Source: an uncultured Flavobacteriaceae bacterium
Lineage (GTDB): Bacteria; Bacteroidota; Bacteroidia; Flavobacteriales; Flavobacteriaceae
Assembly (NCBI GenBank): GCA_905181825.1
Contig: CAJIZJ010000012.1
Span: 57,814-121,813, forward strand
Direction: 5' to 3'
DNA length: 64,000 nt
Positions within the stretch are counted from its first letter, which is position 1, and each line of letters opens with the position of its first letter. This document shows positions 27,518-36,340 of this stretch, in pieces. The notes under the pieces are model-generated. The model did no database searches, was not told the DNA's origin, and saw only the letters and a list, made by a program, of their open reading frames with translations. The translations under genes were made by a program, and so were the position numbers.

Positions 27518-28534
27518 ATGAATACAACATCAATTTTAGAAGTAAAAAAATTACTGTCTACACCCAAAAAAGTAGTCATTGTCCCTCACAAAAACCCTGA
27601 CGGCGATGCTATGGGCTCTACTCTTGGACTTTGTCACTTTTTGAAGAAACTAGGACATACAGCAATCGTCATAGCCCCTAATGATTATCCAAGTTTTCTT
27701 AAATGGATTCCAGGAACTGAAGATGTTTTGATTCACGAGATGAACACTAAAACTTCAGAAGCTCATATTTTGGCAGCCGATTTAATTTTCACTCTAGATT
27801 TTAATGCGCTTCACCGTTGTGGTGCAATGGGAACCCCTATAGCCAACGCAAAAGCTATAAAAATAATGATTGATCACCACCAACAGCCCGACGCCTATGC
27901 TCAATATGTATATTCTGATGTAAGCATGTGCTCAACAAGCCAAATGGTGTATCATTTTATAGAAAAGATGGAAGGGCTAGACTTAATTGACGTAGCAACT
28001 GGAGAAGCGTTATATACAGGGATCATGACGGATACAGCTTCATTTCGCTTTCCACTTACAACAAGTACAACACATAAAGTGATTGCCCATCTAATTGACA
28101 TCGGTATTGAAAAATCTAAGATCCATAACGCTGTCTATGATACCAATAGCTTTGGACGCCTAAAGTTACTGGGATGCGCTATGAATAACTTACGGTTTTT
28201 AGAGAATAAGCATACAGCCTATATTAGCCTCACAAACAAAGAACTTGATGCACATGGATTTAAAAAAGGAGATACTGAAGGTTTAGTTAATTATGGCTTA
28301 TCCTTAAAGGGAGCAAAATTTGCTGCAATATTTATAGAACATCAAGAAGAAAGTATTATTAAAATATCTTTTAGGTCAAAAGGCGATTTTGATGTAAATA
28401 AATTTGCACGTAATCATTTTAGTGGCGGCGGACACAACAATGCTTCAGGAGGACGTAGCGACCTTAACCTAGAAGACACAATCACTAAATTCACTAATTT
28501 ATTGACTGAGTACGAATCAGAACTTAACTCATGA
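27518..28534 (+). CDS. DHH family phosphoesterase (NrnA/oligoribonuclease-PAP phosphatase type)
   Basis: A 338-residue cytoplasmic phosphoesterase that hydrolyses nanoRNA, 3'-phosphoadenosine 5'-phosphate or cyclic dinucleotide products in related enzymes. The DHH metal motifs are HKNPDGDAMGSTLGL (about 23-38), FTLDFNAL, and MIDHHQQPD; the DHHA1 substrate domain at the end carries NHFSGGGHNNASGG. All metal ligands are present. It overlaps gldI by 4 bases. Substrate choice between nanoRNA, pAp and c-di-AMP intermediates is not decided by the sequence. Confidence 0.92.
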   Translation: MNTTSILEVKKLLSTPKKVVIVPHKNPDGDAMGSTLGLCHFLKKLGHTAIVIAPNDYPSFLKWIPGTEDVLIHEMNTKTSEAHILAADLIFTLDFNALHRCGAMGTPIANAKAIKIMIDHHQQPDAYAQYVYSDVSMCSTSQMVYHFIEKMEGLDLIDVATGEALYTGIMTDTASFRFPLTTSTTHKVIAHLIDIGIEKSKIHNAVYDTNSFGRLKLLGCAMNNLRFLENKHTAYISLTNKELDAHGFKKGDTEGLVNYGLSLKGAKFAAIFIEHQEESIIKISFRSKGDFDVNKFARNHFSGGGHNNASGGRSDLNLEDTITKFTNLLTEYESELNS

Positions 28535-29064
28535 AACAATCCTTAATTTATTTAGTCATCTTATTTTTAATCTCTAGTTGTAAGCCACCAGAAGCACGAC
28601 GACCAGTTTCAAATAACTCTGGGACCTTTATTGATGCTTCTATTGAACGTAATAAACAGCTAAATAAAATTGAATACAACCAAATACAAAGCCTTATTAA
28701 GGCCTCCGAAAAAAACGTTTTAACTTCTGACTATGGTTTTTGGTATTATTATAACAACAAGATAGAAACCATAACTAAAACCCCTAAATTTGGGGACTTA
28801 GTCTATTACACTTACAGTTTGAAAACCTTAAAAAAAGTGGAGATTTATTCTAAAAATGACCTAGGTCAACAAACCTATTACATAGACCAACAAGAATTAT
28901 TCTCAGGACTAAGAGAAGGCTTAAAACTAATGAAAGAAGGCGAAGTAGTTACATTTATATTTCCCTCTCAAAAAGCCTATGGCTACTACGGAGACAACGA
29001 TCAAATAGGCAGTAATGAACCACTCATTTGTGAAGTCTCACTACTAAAACATCAAATAAATTAA
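28531..29064 (+). CDS. gldI: Gliding motility-associated peptidyl-prolyl isomerase GldI
   Basis: A 177-residue lipoprotein with signal and lipobox ISSC (Cys17) followed by a FKBP-type domain. The N-terminal half is GldI-specific (FIDASIERNKQLNKIEYNQI; FWYYYNNKIETITKTPKFGD), and the FKBP core shows FSGLREGLKLMKEGEVVTFIFPSQKAYGYYG. GldI is known from Flavobacterium johnsoniae gliding, which depends on the type IX secretion system. It lies 21 bases upstream of a second, larger prolyl isomerase gene. Confidence 0.9.
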   Translation: MKQSLIYLVILFLISSCKPPEARRPVSNNSGTFIDASIERNKQLNKIEYNQIQSLIKASEKNVLTSDYGFWYYYNNKIETITKTPKFGDLVYYTYSLKTLKKVEIYSKNDLGQQTYYIDQQELFSGLREGLKLMKEGEVVTFIFPSQKAYGYYGDNDQIGSNEPLICEVSLLKHQIN

Positions 29065-29085
29065 ACACTAAAACCCCTAAAGAAA

Positions 29086-30261
29086 ATGAAAATTACAAAA
29101 CAATTTTTTACAATATTTACTTTTATTTTAATGTTAAGCTCAACGGGATGCAAAGAAAAATACCCAAACCTTGGTGAAGGGTTATTTGCAGAGTTTATTA
29201 CCACTAAAGACACCGTTGTTATAAAATTACATTACAAAAAAGTTCCGTTGACCGTTTCTAATTTCGTAGGGCTAGCTGAAGGAACTCATCCCATGCTTAC
29301 AGATTCGTTAAAAGGGAAACCTTACTATAACGGAACTGTATTTCACAGAATAATTAATAACTTTATGATTCAGGGGGGCGACCCAACTGCTACTGGGGCT
29401 GGAAACCCAGGATTTAAATTTGGTGATGAATTTGACAGCAGTCTAACTCATGACAAGGCTGGTATACTTTCTATGGCCAATTCTGGACCCGCCACAAACG
29501 GGAGTCAATTTTTCATAACAGATGCTCCAACCCTTCATCTTGATAATAAACATTCTGTTTTCGGAGAAGTAGTTAAAGGTCTTAGTGTGGTCGATACGAT
29601 TTCTAATGTAGATGTAACGCCTGGATCCAACAAACCTTTAGAAGATGTGATTATCTTAGAGCTTAACATTATCAGACAAGGAGCAGAAGCAAAGCAGTTT
29701 GATGCTGCAGACACATGGAATACAGAATTACCACTACTAGAAAAAAAACGATTAAAGAAAATTGAAGACGCTAAACAAAAAGCTGCGGAGGATAAAAAAA
29801 TAGCCGAAGAAAAAATGGCAATCACTGCCAAAGAAATGATCGCTGTTTTAGAAGACTATAAAAGCAAAGCTACTAGCTTAAACTCTGGTTTATTAATTCA
29901 TAACATTTCTAAAGGAGAAGGACCTAAGCCACGTAATGGCACTACAGTAAAACTTAATTATGAAGGTTACTTTACTGACGGAAAGCTATTTGGAACTAAC
30001 GTTAAATCTGTAGATCAAAAATATGGAAGTTATGATCCACGTAAAGACCAGCAAGGAGCTTACAACCCTATATCAATGCCTCTAGACCCGGAAGCACAAA
30101 TGATTCCTGGATTTAAGGAAGGAGTTTTTAAAATGTCTTTAGGAGATGTAACATTCTTATACCTCCCATCACACATCGCTTACGGAGAAAAAGGTCGTGG
30201 CACTATAAAACCCAACACCGACTTAATTTTTATTGTAGAAATGGTAGAGGTCATAAACTAA
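29086..30261 (+). CDS. Two-domain peptidyl-prolyl isomerase: cyclophilin plus FKBP
   Basis: A 391-residue exported lipoprotein (hydrophobic signal ending STGC at Cys22). Residues about 38-200 are a cyclophilin (FHRIINNFMIQGGDPTATG; SMANSGPATNGSQFFIT), a charged Lys/Glu-rich helix covers about 218-262 and residues about 275-390 are an FKBP domain (NGTTVKLNYEGYF; MIPGFKEGVFKMSLGD; SHIAYGEKGRG). The fusion joins two unrelated isomerase folds and should act on exported proteins in the periplasm. It is followed by a strong bidirectional terminator. Confidence 0.93.
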   Translation: MKITKQFFTIFTFILMLSSTGCKEKYPNLGEGLFAEFITTKDTVVIKLHYKKVPLTVSNFVGLAEGTHPMLTDSLKGKPYYNGTVFHRIINNFMIQGGDPTATGAGNPGFKFGDEFDSSLTHDKAGILSMANSGPATNGSQFFITDAPTLHLDNKHSVFGEVVKGLSVVDTISNVDVTPGSNKPLEDVIILELNIIRQGAEAKQFDAADTWNTELPLLEKKRLKKIEDAKQKAAEDKKIAEEKMAITAKEMIAVLEDYKSKATSLNSGLLIHNISKGEGPKPRNGTTVKLNYEGYFTDGKLFGTNVKSVDQKYGSYDPRKDQQGAYNPISMPLDPEAQMIPGFKEGVFKMSLGDVTFLYLPSHIAYGEKGRGTIKPNTDLIFIVEMVEVIN

Positions 30262-30280
30262 AAATGTCCTTTGATTATAT

Positions 30281-30311
30281 AAAAAAAGCAGCCTAATAGC
30301 TGCTTTTTTTT
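30281..30311. terminator. Bidirectional terminator between the double isomerase and pepD
   Basis: AAAAAAAGCAGC and GCTGCTTTTTTT form a 12-bp stem around a CTAATA loop. The A and T tracts make it work in both directions for the two converging genes. Confidence 0.85.
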
Positions 30312-30329
30312 ATATCGATACTAATTAAG

Positions 30330-31790
30330 TTATGCTTTAGGAATGTTTTTTAAAATCTCTAATAAAAAGCCCCAAAATTTCTGAACTGAAGATATTTGTG
30401 CACGTTCATCTGGTGAATGGGCACCTTTGATATTTGGACCAAAGCTAATCATCTCCATGTCAGGGTAATTAGTTCCTAAAATACCACATTCCAAACCTGC
30501 ATGACAGGCAGCTACATGCGGCTTTTCATTATACATTGTTTCATATAATCCCCTCAGGACTTTTAAGATTGAAGAATCCATGTCAGGAGCCCAGCCAGGA
30601 TAATCTCCAGAAAGATGCACCTCACAACCCGTTAATTCAAAGGCTGCACGTAAAGTCATTGCTAAGTCTATTTTAGTGGACTCTACTGACGACCGCGTCA
30701 AGCAGCCAATTTTTATATGACCCTCTTTCACTAGCACACGTGCTATATTATTGGAGGTTTCAACCAAATCTTCAATGTCAGGACTCATTCTATAAACACC
30801 ATTCCATGCTGCATAGAGCGCACGCGTGAGTCCTTCTTGAACCCCTAAATCCATAATCATCTTAGGAGTTTCAACCTTTTTTAAACTAATTTCTAAATCG
30901 GGCTCTATGGTTTTAAGCTCTGTTTGTATTGATTTTATAAACTCCCCTATCTCGTGTAAGAAAGCGTCTTCATGAACACTGTCAATTGCAACAACTGCCC
31001 GACTCTCTCTTGGAATTGCATTACGAAGACTTCCACCATCAATTTCAGAGATACGCAAACCAAAATTTTCAAAACCATCAAAAAGAAGACGGTTCATGAT
31101 TTTATTAGCATTTCCAAACCCTTTATGAATATCCATTCCTGAATGCCCACCTTGAAGTCCATTTACTTCTATTTCATAACCAATTTTAGTTTCTGGGGTT
31201 GATTCCTCATTATAATCTCTTTGGGCTGTGACATCAATACCTCCTGCGCAACCTACACCGATCTCATCGTCATCTTCGGTATCTAAGTTTAACAAAATAG
31301 CACCGTTTAAAAGACCTCCTTTTAGACCCATAGCACCTGTCATCCCTGTTTCTTCATCAATTGTAAACAAGGCCTCAATAGCAGGATGAGAAATATCTGT
31401 ACTTTCTAAAACTGCCATAATAGTGGCCACACCTAAGCCATTATCAGCGCCTAATGTGGTCCCTTTAGCTTTAACCCAATCGCCTTCAACATGCATTTCA
31501 ATCCCCTGAGTAAGGAAATCAAAATTAGTATCGTTATTTTTTTGGTGTACCATATCCAAATGCGATTGCATTACTATAGGTTTACGGTCTTCCATCCCAG
31601 TAGTTGCTGGTTTTCTTATGATAACATTACCTACAGAATCTTCAATCACTTCTAAGTTTAACGAGGCTCCAAAACCTTTCATAAAAGCGATGACGCGTTC
31701 TTCCTTTTTGGAGGGACGAGGTACTGCATTTAAATCTGAAAACTTATTCCAAACCGCTTTGGGTTCTAATTGACGTACTTGTTTACTCAT
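30330..31790 (-). CDS. pepD: Aminoacyl-histidine dipeptidase
   Basis: An M20 zinc dipeptidase that splits Xaa-His and other dipeptides; 486 residues from the chosen start. Metal and catalytic segments: MQSHLDMVHQ, TTLGADNGLGVATIMAV, TIDEETGMTGAMGL and LNLDTEDDD, followed by a dimerisation domain and AACHAGLECGIL, ISFGPNIKGAHSPDE near the end. The frame extends to 31835, but a TACCTTTG promoter box at 31813-31820 lies inside that extension, so MSKQVRQLEPKAVWN (ATG at 31790) is the likely start. Confidence 0.94.
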   Translation of the reverse strand: MSKQVRQLEPKAVWNKFSDLNAVPRPSKKEERVIAFMKGFGASLNLEVIEDSVGNVIIRKPATTGMEDRKPIVMQSHLDMVHQKNNDTNFDFLTQGIEMHVEGDWVKAKGTTLGADNGLGVATIMAVLESTDISHPAIEALFTIDEETGMTGAMGLKGGLLNGAILLNLDTEDDDEIGVGCAGGIDVTAQRDYNEESTPETKIGYEIEVNGLQGGHSGMDIHKGFGNANKIMNRLLFDGFENFGLRISEIDGGSLRNAIPRESRAVVAIDSVHEDAFLHEIGEFIKSIQTELKTIEPDLEISLKKVETPKMIMDLGVQEGLTRALYAAWNGVYRMSPDIEDLVETSNNIARVLVKEGHIKIGCLTRSSVESTKIDLAMTLRAAFELTGCEVHLSGDYPGWAPDMDSSILKVLRGLYETMYNEKPHVAACHAGLECGILGTNYPDMEMISFGPNIKGAHSPDERAQISSVQKFWGFLLEILKNIPKA

Positions 31791-31812
31791 AATAGACATG
31801 GTTTTATCGATA

Positions 31813-31820
31813 CAAAGGTA
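31813..31820 (-). promoter_or_regulatory. -7 box (TACCTTTG) of pepD
   Basis: Fits TAnnTTTG on the minus strand and lies 22 bases before the ATG at 31790. It excludes the longer N-terminus of the open frame, which would begin upstream of the promoter. Confidence 0.6.
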
Positions 31821-31852
31821 CGTATTACTTACCAATCATAAATTAAAATTAT

Positions 31853-31860
31853 TACTTTTG
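31853..31860 (+). promoter_or_regulatory. -7 box (TACTTTTG) of the DUF3810 gene
   Basis: Fits TAnnTTTG and ends 4 bases before the ATG at 31865, so the transcript should begin at or very near the start codon. It is only 32 bases from the divergent pepD box. Confidence 0.55.
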
Positions 31861-31864
31861 AGTG

Positions 31865-32926
31865 ATGTCTAAAAAACTGAAATACATAATTAGTTTGAGT
31901 TTGTTGCCCCAGTACTTAAGCCTGTTGTTTTTTAAAAACAACTCTGGTATTGTTGAGCAGTATTACAGTATTGGCCTCTACCCTATTATTTCTAAACTAT
32001 TAAATACTTTTTTTAAATGGAGTCCTATTTCTTTAGGGGATCTAATCTACATCGTAATCATTGTGTTTGCTATTAGATGGATAGCTATGAACTTTAAACG
32101 ACTTAAAACTCACCCTATGGCCTTGGGGTTGGATGTTTTATCAACTCTATCTGTTGTTTATTTCTTATTTCACTTGTGTTGGGGCTTAAACTATTACCGG
32201 AATTCTTTACATACCACACTTAATCTTAACCCAACATATACAACAAGTGAATTAAATACCATCACTAACAAACTGATGTCAAAAACAAATAAACTGCACT
32301 TAAGCATCACAAATGATTCCTTACTCAAAGTCAACCCGCCCTATTCGTTTGATGAAATGACTTCTAAAAGTCAACAGGGTTACAAACTACTAGAAACTAA
32401 GTACCCCTTTTTTAAACACCCTGGCCAAAATACTAAAAAATCACTATTTAGTACCCCTCTGACCTATATGGGATTTGGAGGCTACCTCAACCCCTTTACC
32501 TTGGAGGCGCAAGTAAATAGTATCATACCTAACACAAGCATGCTAACCACGATTGCTCATGAACAAGCCCACCAATTGGGGTATGCTGCAGAAAATGAAG
32601 CAAATTTTATAGGCTTTCTAGCTTGTATTCATAACAAGGATCTTTACTACCAATATGCAGGGTACGCGTTTGCATTGCGGTATTGTTTATTTGAACTACA
32701 GCAACGAGACAAAGAACAATACGATGAAGTATTGAATTCAATAAACCCAGGTATTCTAATAAACTATCAGGAAACCTCAGATTTCTGGAAGTCTTACAAC
32801 AACCACTTAGAGCCACTAATTAAACGTTTTTATAGTAATTTCCTAAAAGCAAACAACCAAGATAAAGGCATTGAAAGCTACAGCTATGTCGTGGCCTTAT
32901 TAGTGGATTATCTTAATAAACACTAA
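31865..32926 (+). CDS. DUF3810 membrane metalloprotease-like protein
   Basis: A 353-residue protein with two or three N-terminal membrane segments (LIYIVIIVFAIRWIAMNF; GLDVLSTLSVVYFLFHLCWG) and a soluble domain with TTIAHEQAHQLGYAAENEANF. HEQAH is the HExxH zinc motif with a downstream Glu, as in gluzincin proteases, so a membrane peptidase activity is plausible; DUF3810 has no assigned function that I know. A GTG three bases after the promoter box at 31862 is an alternative start; the ATG at 31865 is preferred. Confidence 0.82.
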   Translation: MSKKLKYIISLSLLPQYLSLLFFKNNSGIVEQYYSIGLYPIISKLLNTFFKWSPISLGDLIYIVIIVFAIRWIAMNFKRLKTHPMALGLDVLSTLSVVYFLFHLCWGLNYYRNSLHTTLNLNPTYTTSELNTITNKLMSKTNKLHLSITNDSLLKVNPPYSFDEMTSKSQQGYKLLETKYPFFKHPGQNTKKSLFSTPLTYMGFGGYLNPFTLEAQVNSIIPNTSMLTTIAHEQAHQLGYAAENEANFIGFLACIHNKDLYYQYAGYAFALRYCLFELQQRDKEQYDEVLNSINPGILINYQETSDFWKSYNNHLEPLIKRFYSNFLKANNQDKGIESYSYVVALLVDYLNKH

Positions 32927-32945
32927 GCACATCATCTAAATTTTA

Positions 32946-32991
32946 ATGAATTATAATTATATTATTATATTATAACACAATTATAATTCAT
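32946..32991. repeat. 13-bp perfect inverted repeat upstream of the hybrid kinase
   Basis: ATGAATTATAATT (32946-32958) and AATTATAATTCAT (32979-32991) are exact reverse complements with a 20-base AT-only spacer. It is in the 192-base gap between the DUF3810 gene and the histidine kinase gene. Directly after the second arm comes ACCTTAGGGT, and 53 bases later ACCCTTTAGGGT. Confidence 0.5.
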
Positions 32992-33053
32992 ACCTTAGGG
33001 TCTGAAAATCAATAATATATAAAAATTATCAAAAAAAAATAAAAATTACAGGA

Positions 33054-33065
33054 ACCCTTTAGGGT
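33054..33065. promoter_or_regulatory. Small palindromic element ACCCT-TT-AGGGT before the hybrid kinase
   Basis: A 12-base hairpin or operator-like site 54 bases before the kinase ATG, echoed by ACCTTAGGGT at 32992-33001. It may be a regulator site; no T tract follows, so it is not a terminator. Confidence 0.35.
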
Positions 33066-33118
33066 AATTATAAAAAGATAAATATTTAGAATGGTAAATA
33101 AACGTCACACACAAATAA

Positions 33119-35029
33119 ATGAAAACTATTAATTACGAAAACCAGCAATTGACTAATGAACTATTTGACCTCATTGATAAAGGGTTTATGCACTGTGAAC
33201 TTATTTATGATAGCGAAGGAAAGCCCGTAGATTTTAGGTTTCTTAACGTCAATTCTGCCTATGAAGCTCATTCTGGACTAAAGCCATCTTTTATGATTGG
33301 TAAAACAGTTAAGGAGACTTTTCCAGGTATTGAAAAAGTATGGATTGACCAATTTGCATCAGCAGTAATTGATAAAAAGCCCTGTAAATTTACAGAATAT
33401 AACCACAACATCGGCAAACATTACCGAACACATTGTTTTTCTCCAGTAGAAAATCAATTTATTGCCGTATTTGAGGATGTAAGCCATGAAATAGGGGTAA
33501 AAGAAAAACTAGAACAAACCGAGAAAGATTACATGCAAATTTTTGAATCCATGACAGATATGTTCATGGTTATTGAGCTTGTTTATGACAAAAATAACAA
33601 AGCCGTTGACTGGTATTATCGTCAAGTAAATCCAGCCCATGAGAAATTAGTCAATAAAAGCAAATCGGAGATGATAGGTCAAACAGCGAAAACTCTTTTT
33701 GGAACTGTAGAAGACTATTGGCTAGAAACCTATGATATGGTAGATAAATCTGGAACTGCAATAAGATTTGAAAACTACAGTAAACATGTAAATAAGTACT
33801 TTAATATTCTTGCGTGGAAGATTAGGCCGCATACCATAGCTGTTCTTTTTTCAGATGTTACAGAACGCTTTAATAAAGAAGAATTCATAAATAATCAAAA
33901 TAAAAAATTACGAAAGGCAGAAGAAAAAGCAAAGGAAAACGAGGCTTTAAAGTCTGCTTTTTTATCAAATATGTCGCATGAAATAAGAACCCCCTTAAAT
34001 GCAATTCTTGGGTTTTCTTCATTGCTAAACAGAGAAAACATTTCTATTGAGCAGCGAAAAAAATACGTTGATCTAATCCAACTTGGAGGTAGTAGGCTGT
34101 TGCGCATATTAACTGATGTTGCCGACATGTCAAAATTAGATACTAAGCAGTTTAGCTTAATTTACGACAGCTGTAATCTAAATACTCTTATCAGAAATTT
34201 AGTCGCTCAATTCAAATTAACAGCTGATCAAGTTCATAACCATATGGACGTGGACTTTGGGTTAAGCGACTCTGAGAGTGAACTACTAACAGATGAGACC
34301 CGTTTAATGCAAATTTTTTCAAACTTAATTGTAAACGCTCTTAGGTATACAAAAAATGGAACAATTACTATTGGCTATGTGCTAGAAGGAGATACCCTTC
34401 AGCTTTTTGTTAAGGATACAGGAATTGGAATCGCTAAGAAACACCATAAAACAATCTTTGATCGATTTGTTCAAGTTAAAAACACCAACAGTTCTGGTAC
34501 AGGACTAGGACTCTCAATAATAAAAGAAATCATAGAGTTGATGGCTGGTGAAATTTGGGTGGAATCTGCAAAAGGTCAAGGGGCTGAGTTTTATTTTAAC
34601 CTTCCCTATTTAAAGGGTTTAAACGCTAACATAAATTTAGCTAAAGGGGTCAAGAAAGATGTTAAAAAAGAGAATCCAACCATATTGATTGCTGAGGATG
34701 AGCATATTAACTTTTTATACCTAGAAGCGCTGTTTGAAGATCTTCCGTTTAACATAATACATGCTAAAAATGGTTTAGAGGCTGTAGAAATGGCCACAAA
34801 ACACCCCAATATTAGTATGATATTCATGGACCTTAGAATGCCTAAAAAAAATGGAGCACAGGCCGTAAAAGACATTAGAAAAACGAAAACTAAAATCCCA
34901 ATTATTGCATTGACTGCCTACGCAATGGAAGATGACAACAAAAAGTTACTAAATGAAGGTTTTGACGCGCTCTTAACAAAGCCATTTAGCAAAGACGAAA
35001 TAACAACTCTAATCAAAAAACACTTGTAA
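33119..35029 (+). CDS. Hybrid sensor histidine kinase with two PAS domains and a receiver
   Basis: A 636-residue soluble kinase with no membrane segment. Two PAS-like sensor domains cover about residues 10-125 and 140-255 (each with the FRFLNVNSAYEAHSGL or DWYYRQVNPAHEKLVNKS type sequence). HisKA has the phospho-His in SNMSHEIRTPLNAILGF, HATPase_c has NLIVNALRYTKNG, DTGIGIAKK and GTGLGLSIIKEI, and the C-terminal receiver has ILIAEDEHIN, the phospho-Asp in MIFMDLRMPKKNG and LLTKPF. No transcriptional output domain or separate regulator is adjacent, so the phosphorelay partner must be elsewhere. Confidence 0.93.
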   Translation: MKTINYENQQLTNELFDLIDKGFMHCELIYDSEGKPVDFRFLNVNSAYEAHSGLKPSFMIGKTVKETFPGIEKVWIDQFASAVIDKKPCKFTEYNHNIGKHYRTHCFSPVENQFIAVFEDVSHEIGVKEKLEQTEKDYMQIFESMTDMFMVIELVYDKNNKAVDWYYRQVNPAHEKLVNKSKSEMIGQTAKTLFGTVEDYWLETYDMVDKSGTAIRFENYSKHVNKYFNILAWKIRPHTIAVLFSDVTERFNKEEFINNQNKKLRKAEEKAKENEALKSAFLSNMSHEIRTPLNAILGFSSLLNRENISIEQRKKYVDLIQLGGSRLLRILTDVADMSKLDTKQFSLIYDSCNLNTLIRNLVAQFKLTADQVHNHMDVDFGLSDSESELLTDETRLMQIFSNLIVNALRYTKNGTITIGYVLEGDTLQLFVKDTGIGIAKKHHKTIFDRFVQVKNTNSSGTGLGLSIIKEIIELMAGEIWVESAKGQGAEFYFNLPYLKGLNANINLAKGVKKDVKKENPTILIAEDEHINFLYLEALFEDLPFNIIHAKNGLEAVEMATKHPNISMIFMDLRMPKKNGAQAVKDIRKTKTKIPIIALTAYAMEDDNKKLLNEGFDALLTKPFSKDEITTLIKKHL

Positions 35030-35112
35030 CACATAAATAAAATTGCAAGACATTAAAAAATTATACTTTATTAATTAAATGTGCATAATTAAAAACGTAT
35101 TTTAGAGACTTA

Positions 35113-35120
35113 TACTTTTG
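35113..35120 (+). promoter_or_regulatory. -7 box (TACTTTTG) of the secreted esterase gene
   Basis: Fits TAnnTTTG. The start codon is about 137 bases downstream, so this transcript would have a long leader, unlike most genes here. A 17-bp palindrome begins 8 bases after it. Confidence 0.45.
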
Positions 35121-35127
35121 TTAAACA

Positions 35128-35144
35128 ATTATTTGTCAAATAAT
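35128..35144. promoter_or_regulatory. Perfect palindrome ATTATTTG-T-CAAATAAT (operator-like)
   Basis: Two exact 8-bp arms around one T. It sits immediately downstream of a -7 box, across the expected first transcribed bases, as a repressor operator would. Confidence 0.45.
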
Positions 35145-35256
35145 CCATAAAGTTAGAGCTAAATAAAGTGATAAGCCAAACAGAAAATTATGCTTTAAGT
35201 TTATTTGAGAAACTCCAAATAAAATAGTAATAATCAATTACAATAAATTAACCTTT

Positions 35257-36231
35257 ATGAACAAACAGACGCTTTTATATATTCTATGCATCTCATTAAC
35301 TCTACACTATGTCTCAGCGCAAACAAGTACTTATAAGCCAAGGTATTCTAATTCCGACTATTTTTTAAATACCCAAATTGATTCACTTAAAAATGTAACC
35401 TATGGAAAGGCTATTGACTACATGGGAGATTCACAAGATTTGAAAATGGATGTGTATTTCCCAAACACAAATACAGACACTCTAGAAAAGCGGCCTTTTA
35501 TACTTCTGATTCACGGAGGTGGGTTTACAGGGGGTGCTCGAGAATGGATGACATATCACGCTGTAGAATTGTCCAAAAGAGGGTTTGTAGTGGCCACAAT
35601 GAGCTATCGATTAGGGTATGATCGAGCGGTTTTTGGGAGCATTCAAAAAGCAGTTTACAGAGCCCAACAAGATGCTAATACAGCCCTTAGATATATTGCA
35701 AGTCAGAAAGAAAAACTGAGAATTGATTCCTCGTGGTTCTTTATTGGAGGGTCTAGTGCGGGAGCGGTCACATCTCTTTCTACAAGCTATGCAAGTCAAG
35801 AAGAATGGAGTCAGATAGCACCGCAATTTGAGTCTGATTTAGGCCCATTAGAATCTTCAAATACTAGCACAAATGAAATTTTTAAAATCCAAGGTATTTA
35901 CAACTTCATGGGAGCTATTCTACCTGTTGTTTTTAATTCAGGAAAATTAATTCCTACGATTTCATTTCATGGAGACCTCGACACGACCGTCCCAATTGGA
36001 AAAAATATAATGACTGGATATGGTTCCAGACCAATTCATGAACTGCTAACAAAGGCAGGAGTTTGTAACGACCTAACAGTGGTCCCGAAGGGTGGTCATG
36101 GCATATACAGATCTAAAAAAGATGTTGACTTTAGGATTAACCGTGTTGCTTGTTTCTTTAAAAGTATCATTTACAATACTTGTGTAGATTTTATATCTGA
36201 GGAGCGTGTTCCTGCAACTTGCTCTAATTAA
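35257..36231 (+). CDS. Secreted alpha/beta-hydrolase (BD-FAE/carboxylesterase-like)
   Basis: A 324-residue exported hydrolase. Residues 1-21 are a signal peptide (LLYILCISLTLHYVSA then Q). The oxyanion motif HGGGF is at 86-90, the nucleophile elbow GGSSAG puts Ser157 at the centre, the acid is probably Asp232 (HGDLDTTVP) and the base His271 (GGHGIY). HGGG plus GxSxG is the hormone-sensitive lipase/feruloyl-esterase-like pattern, so carboxyl ester substrates are likely. Two Cys near the C-terminus could form a disulphide; no T9SS sorting domain is evident. It lies upstream of a second secreted hydrolase. Confidence 0.87.
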   Translation: MNKQTLLYILCISLTLHYVSAQTSTYKPRYSNSDYFLNTQIDSLKNVTYGKAIDYMGDSQDLKMDVYFPNTNTDTLEKRPFILLIHGGGFTGGAREWMTYHAVELSKRGFVVATMSYRLGYDRAVFGSIQKAVYRAQQDANTALRYIASQKEKLRIDSSWFFIGGSSAGAVTSLSTSYASQEEWSQIAPQFESDLGPLESSNTSTNEIFKIQGIYNFMGAILPVVFNSGKLIPTISFHGDLDTTVPIGKNIMTGYGSRPIHELLTKAGVCNDLTVVPKGGHGIYRSKKDVDFRINRVACFFKSIIYNTCVDFISEERVPATCSN

Positions 36232-36340
36232 ATTAGACTAAAATTTAAAATTAATTATATTTACATCAGAGAAAGTTAAAAGTCATTCATGAAAAATTAA
36301 ATTTAAACACTATTTTATTACACAAAATAATGGAGTTATA

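Noticed and set aside
31790..31835. Longer N-terminus of pepD (MVSNTYLCIDKTM...)
   Set aside because: A -7 box lies inside this stretch and PepD proteins normally start near MSKQVRQLEP-like sequence.
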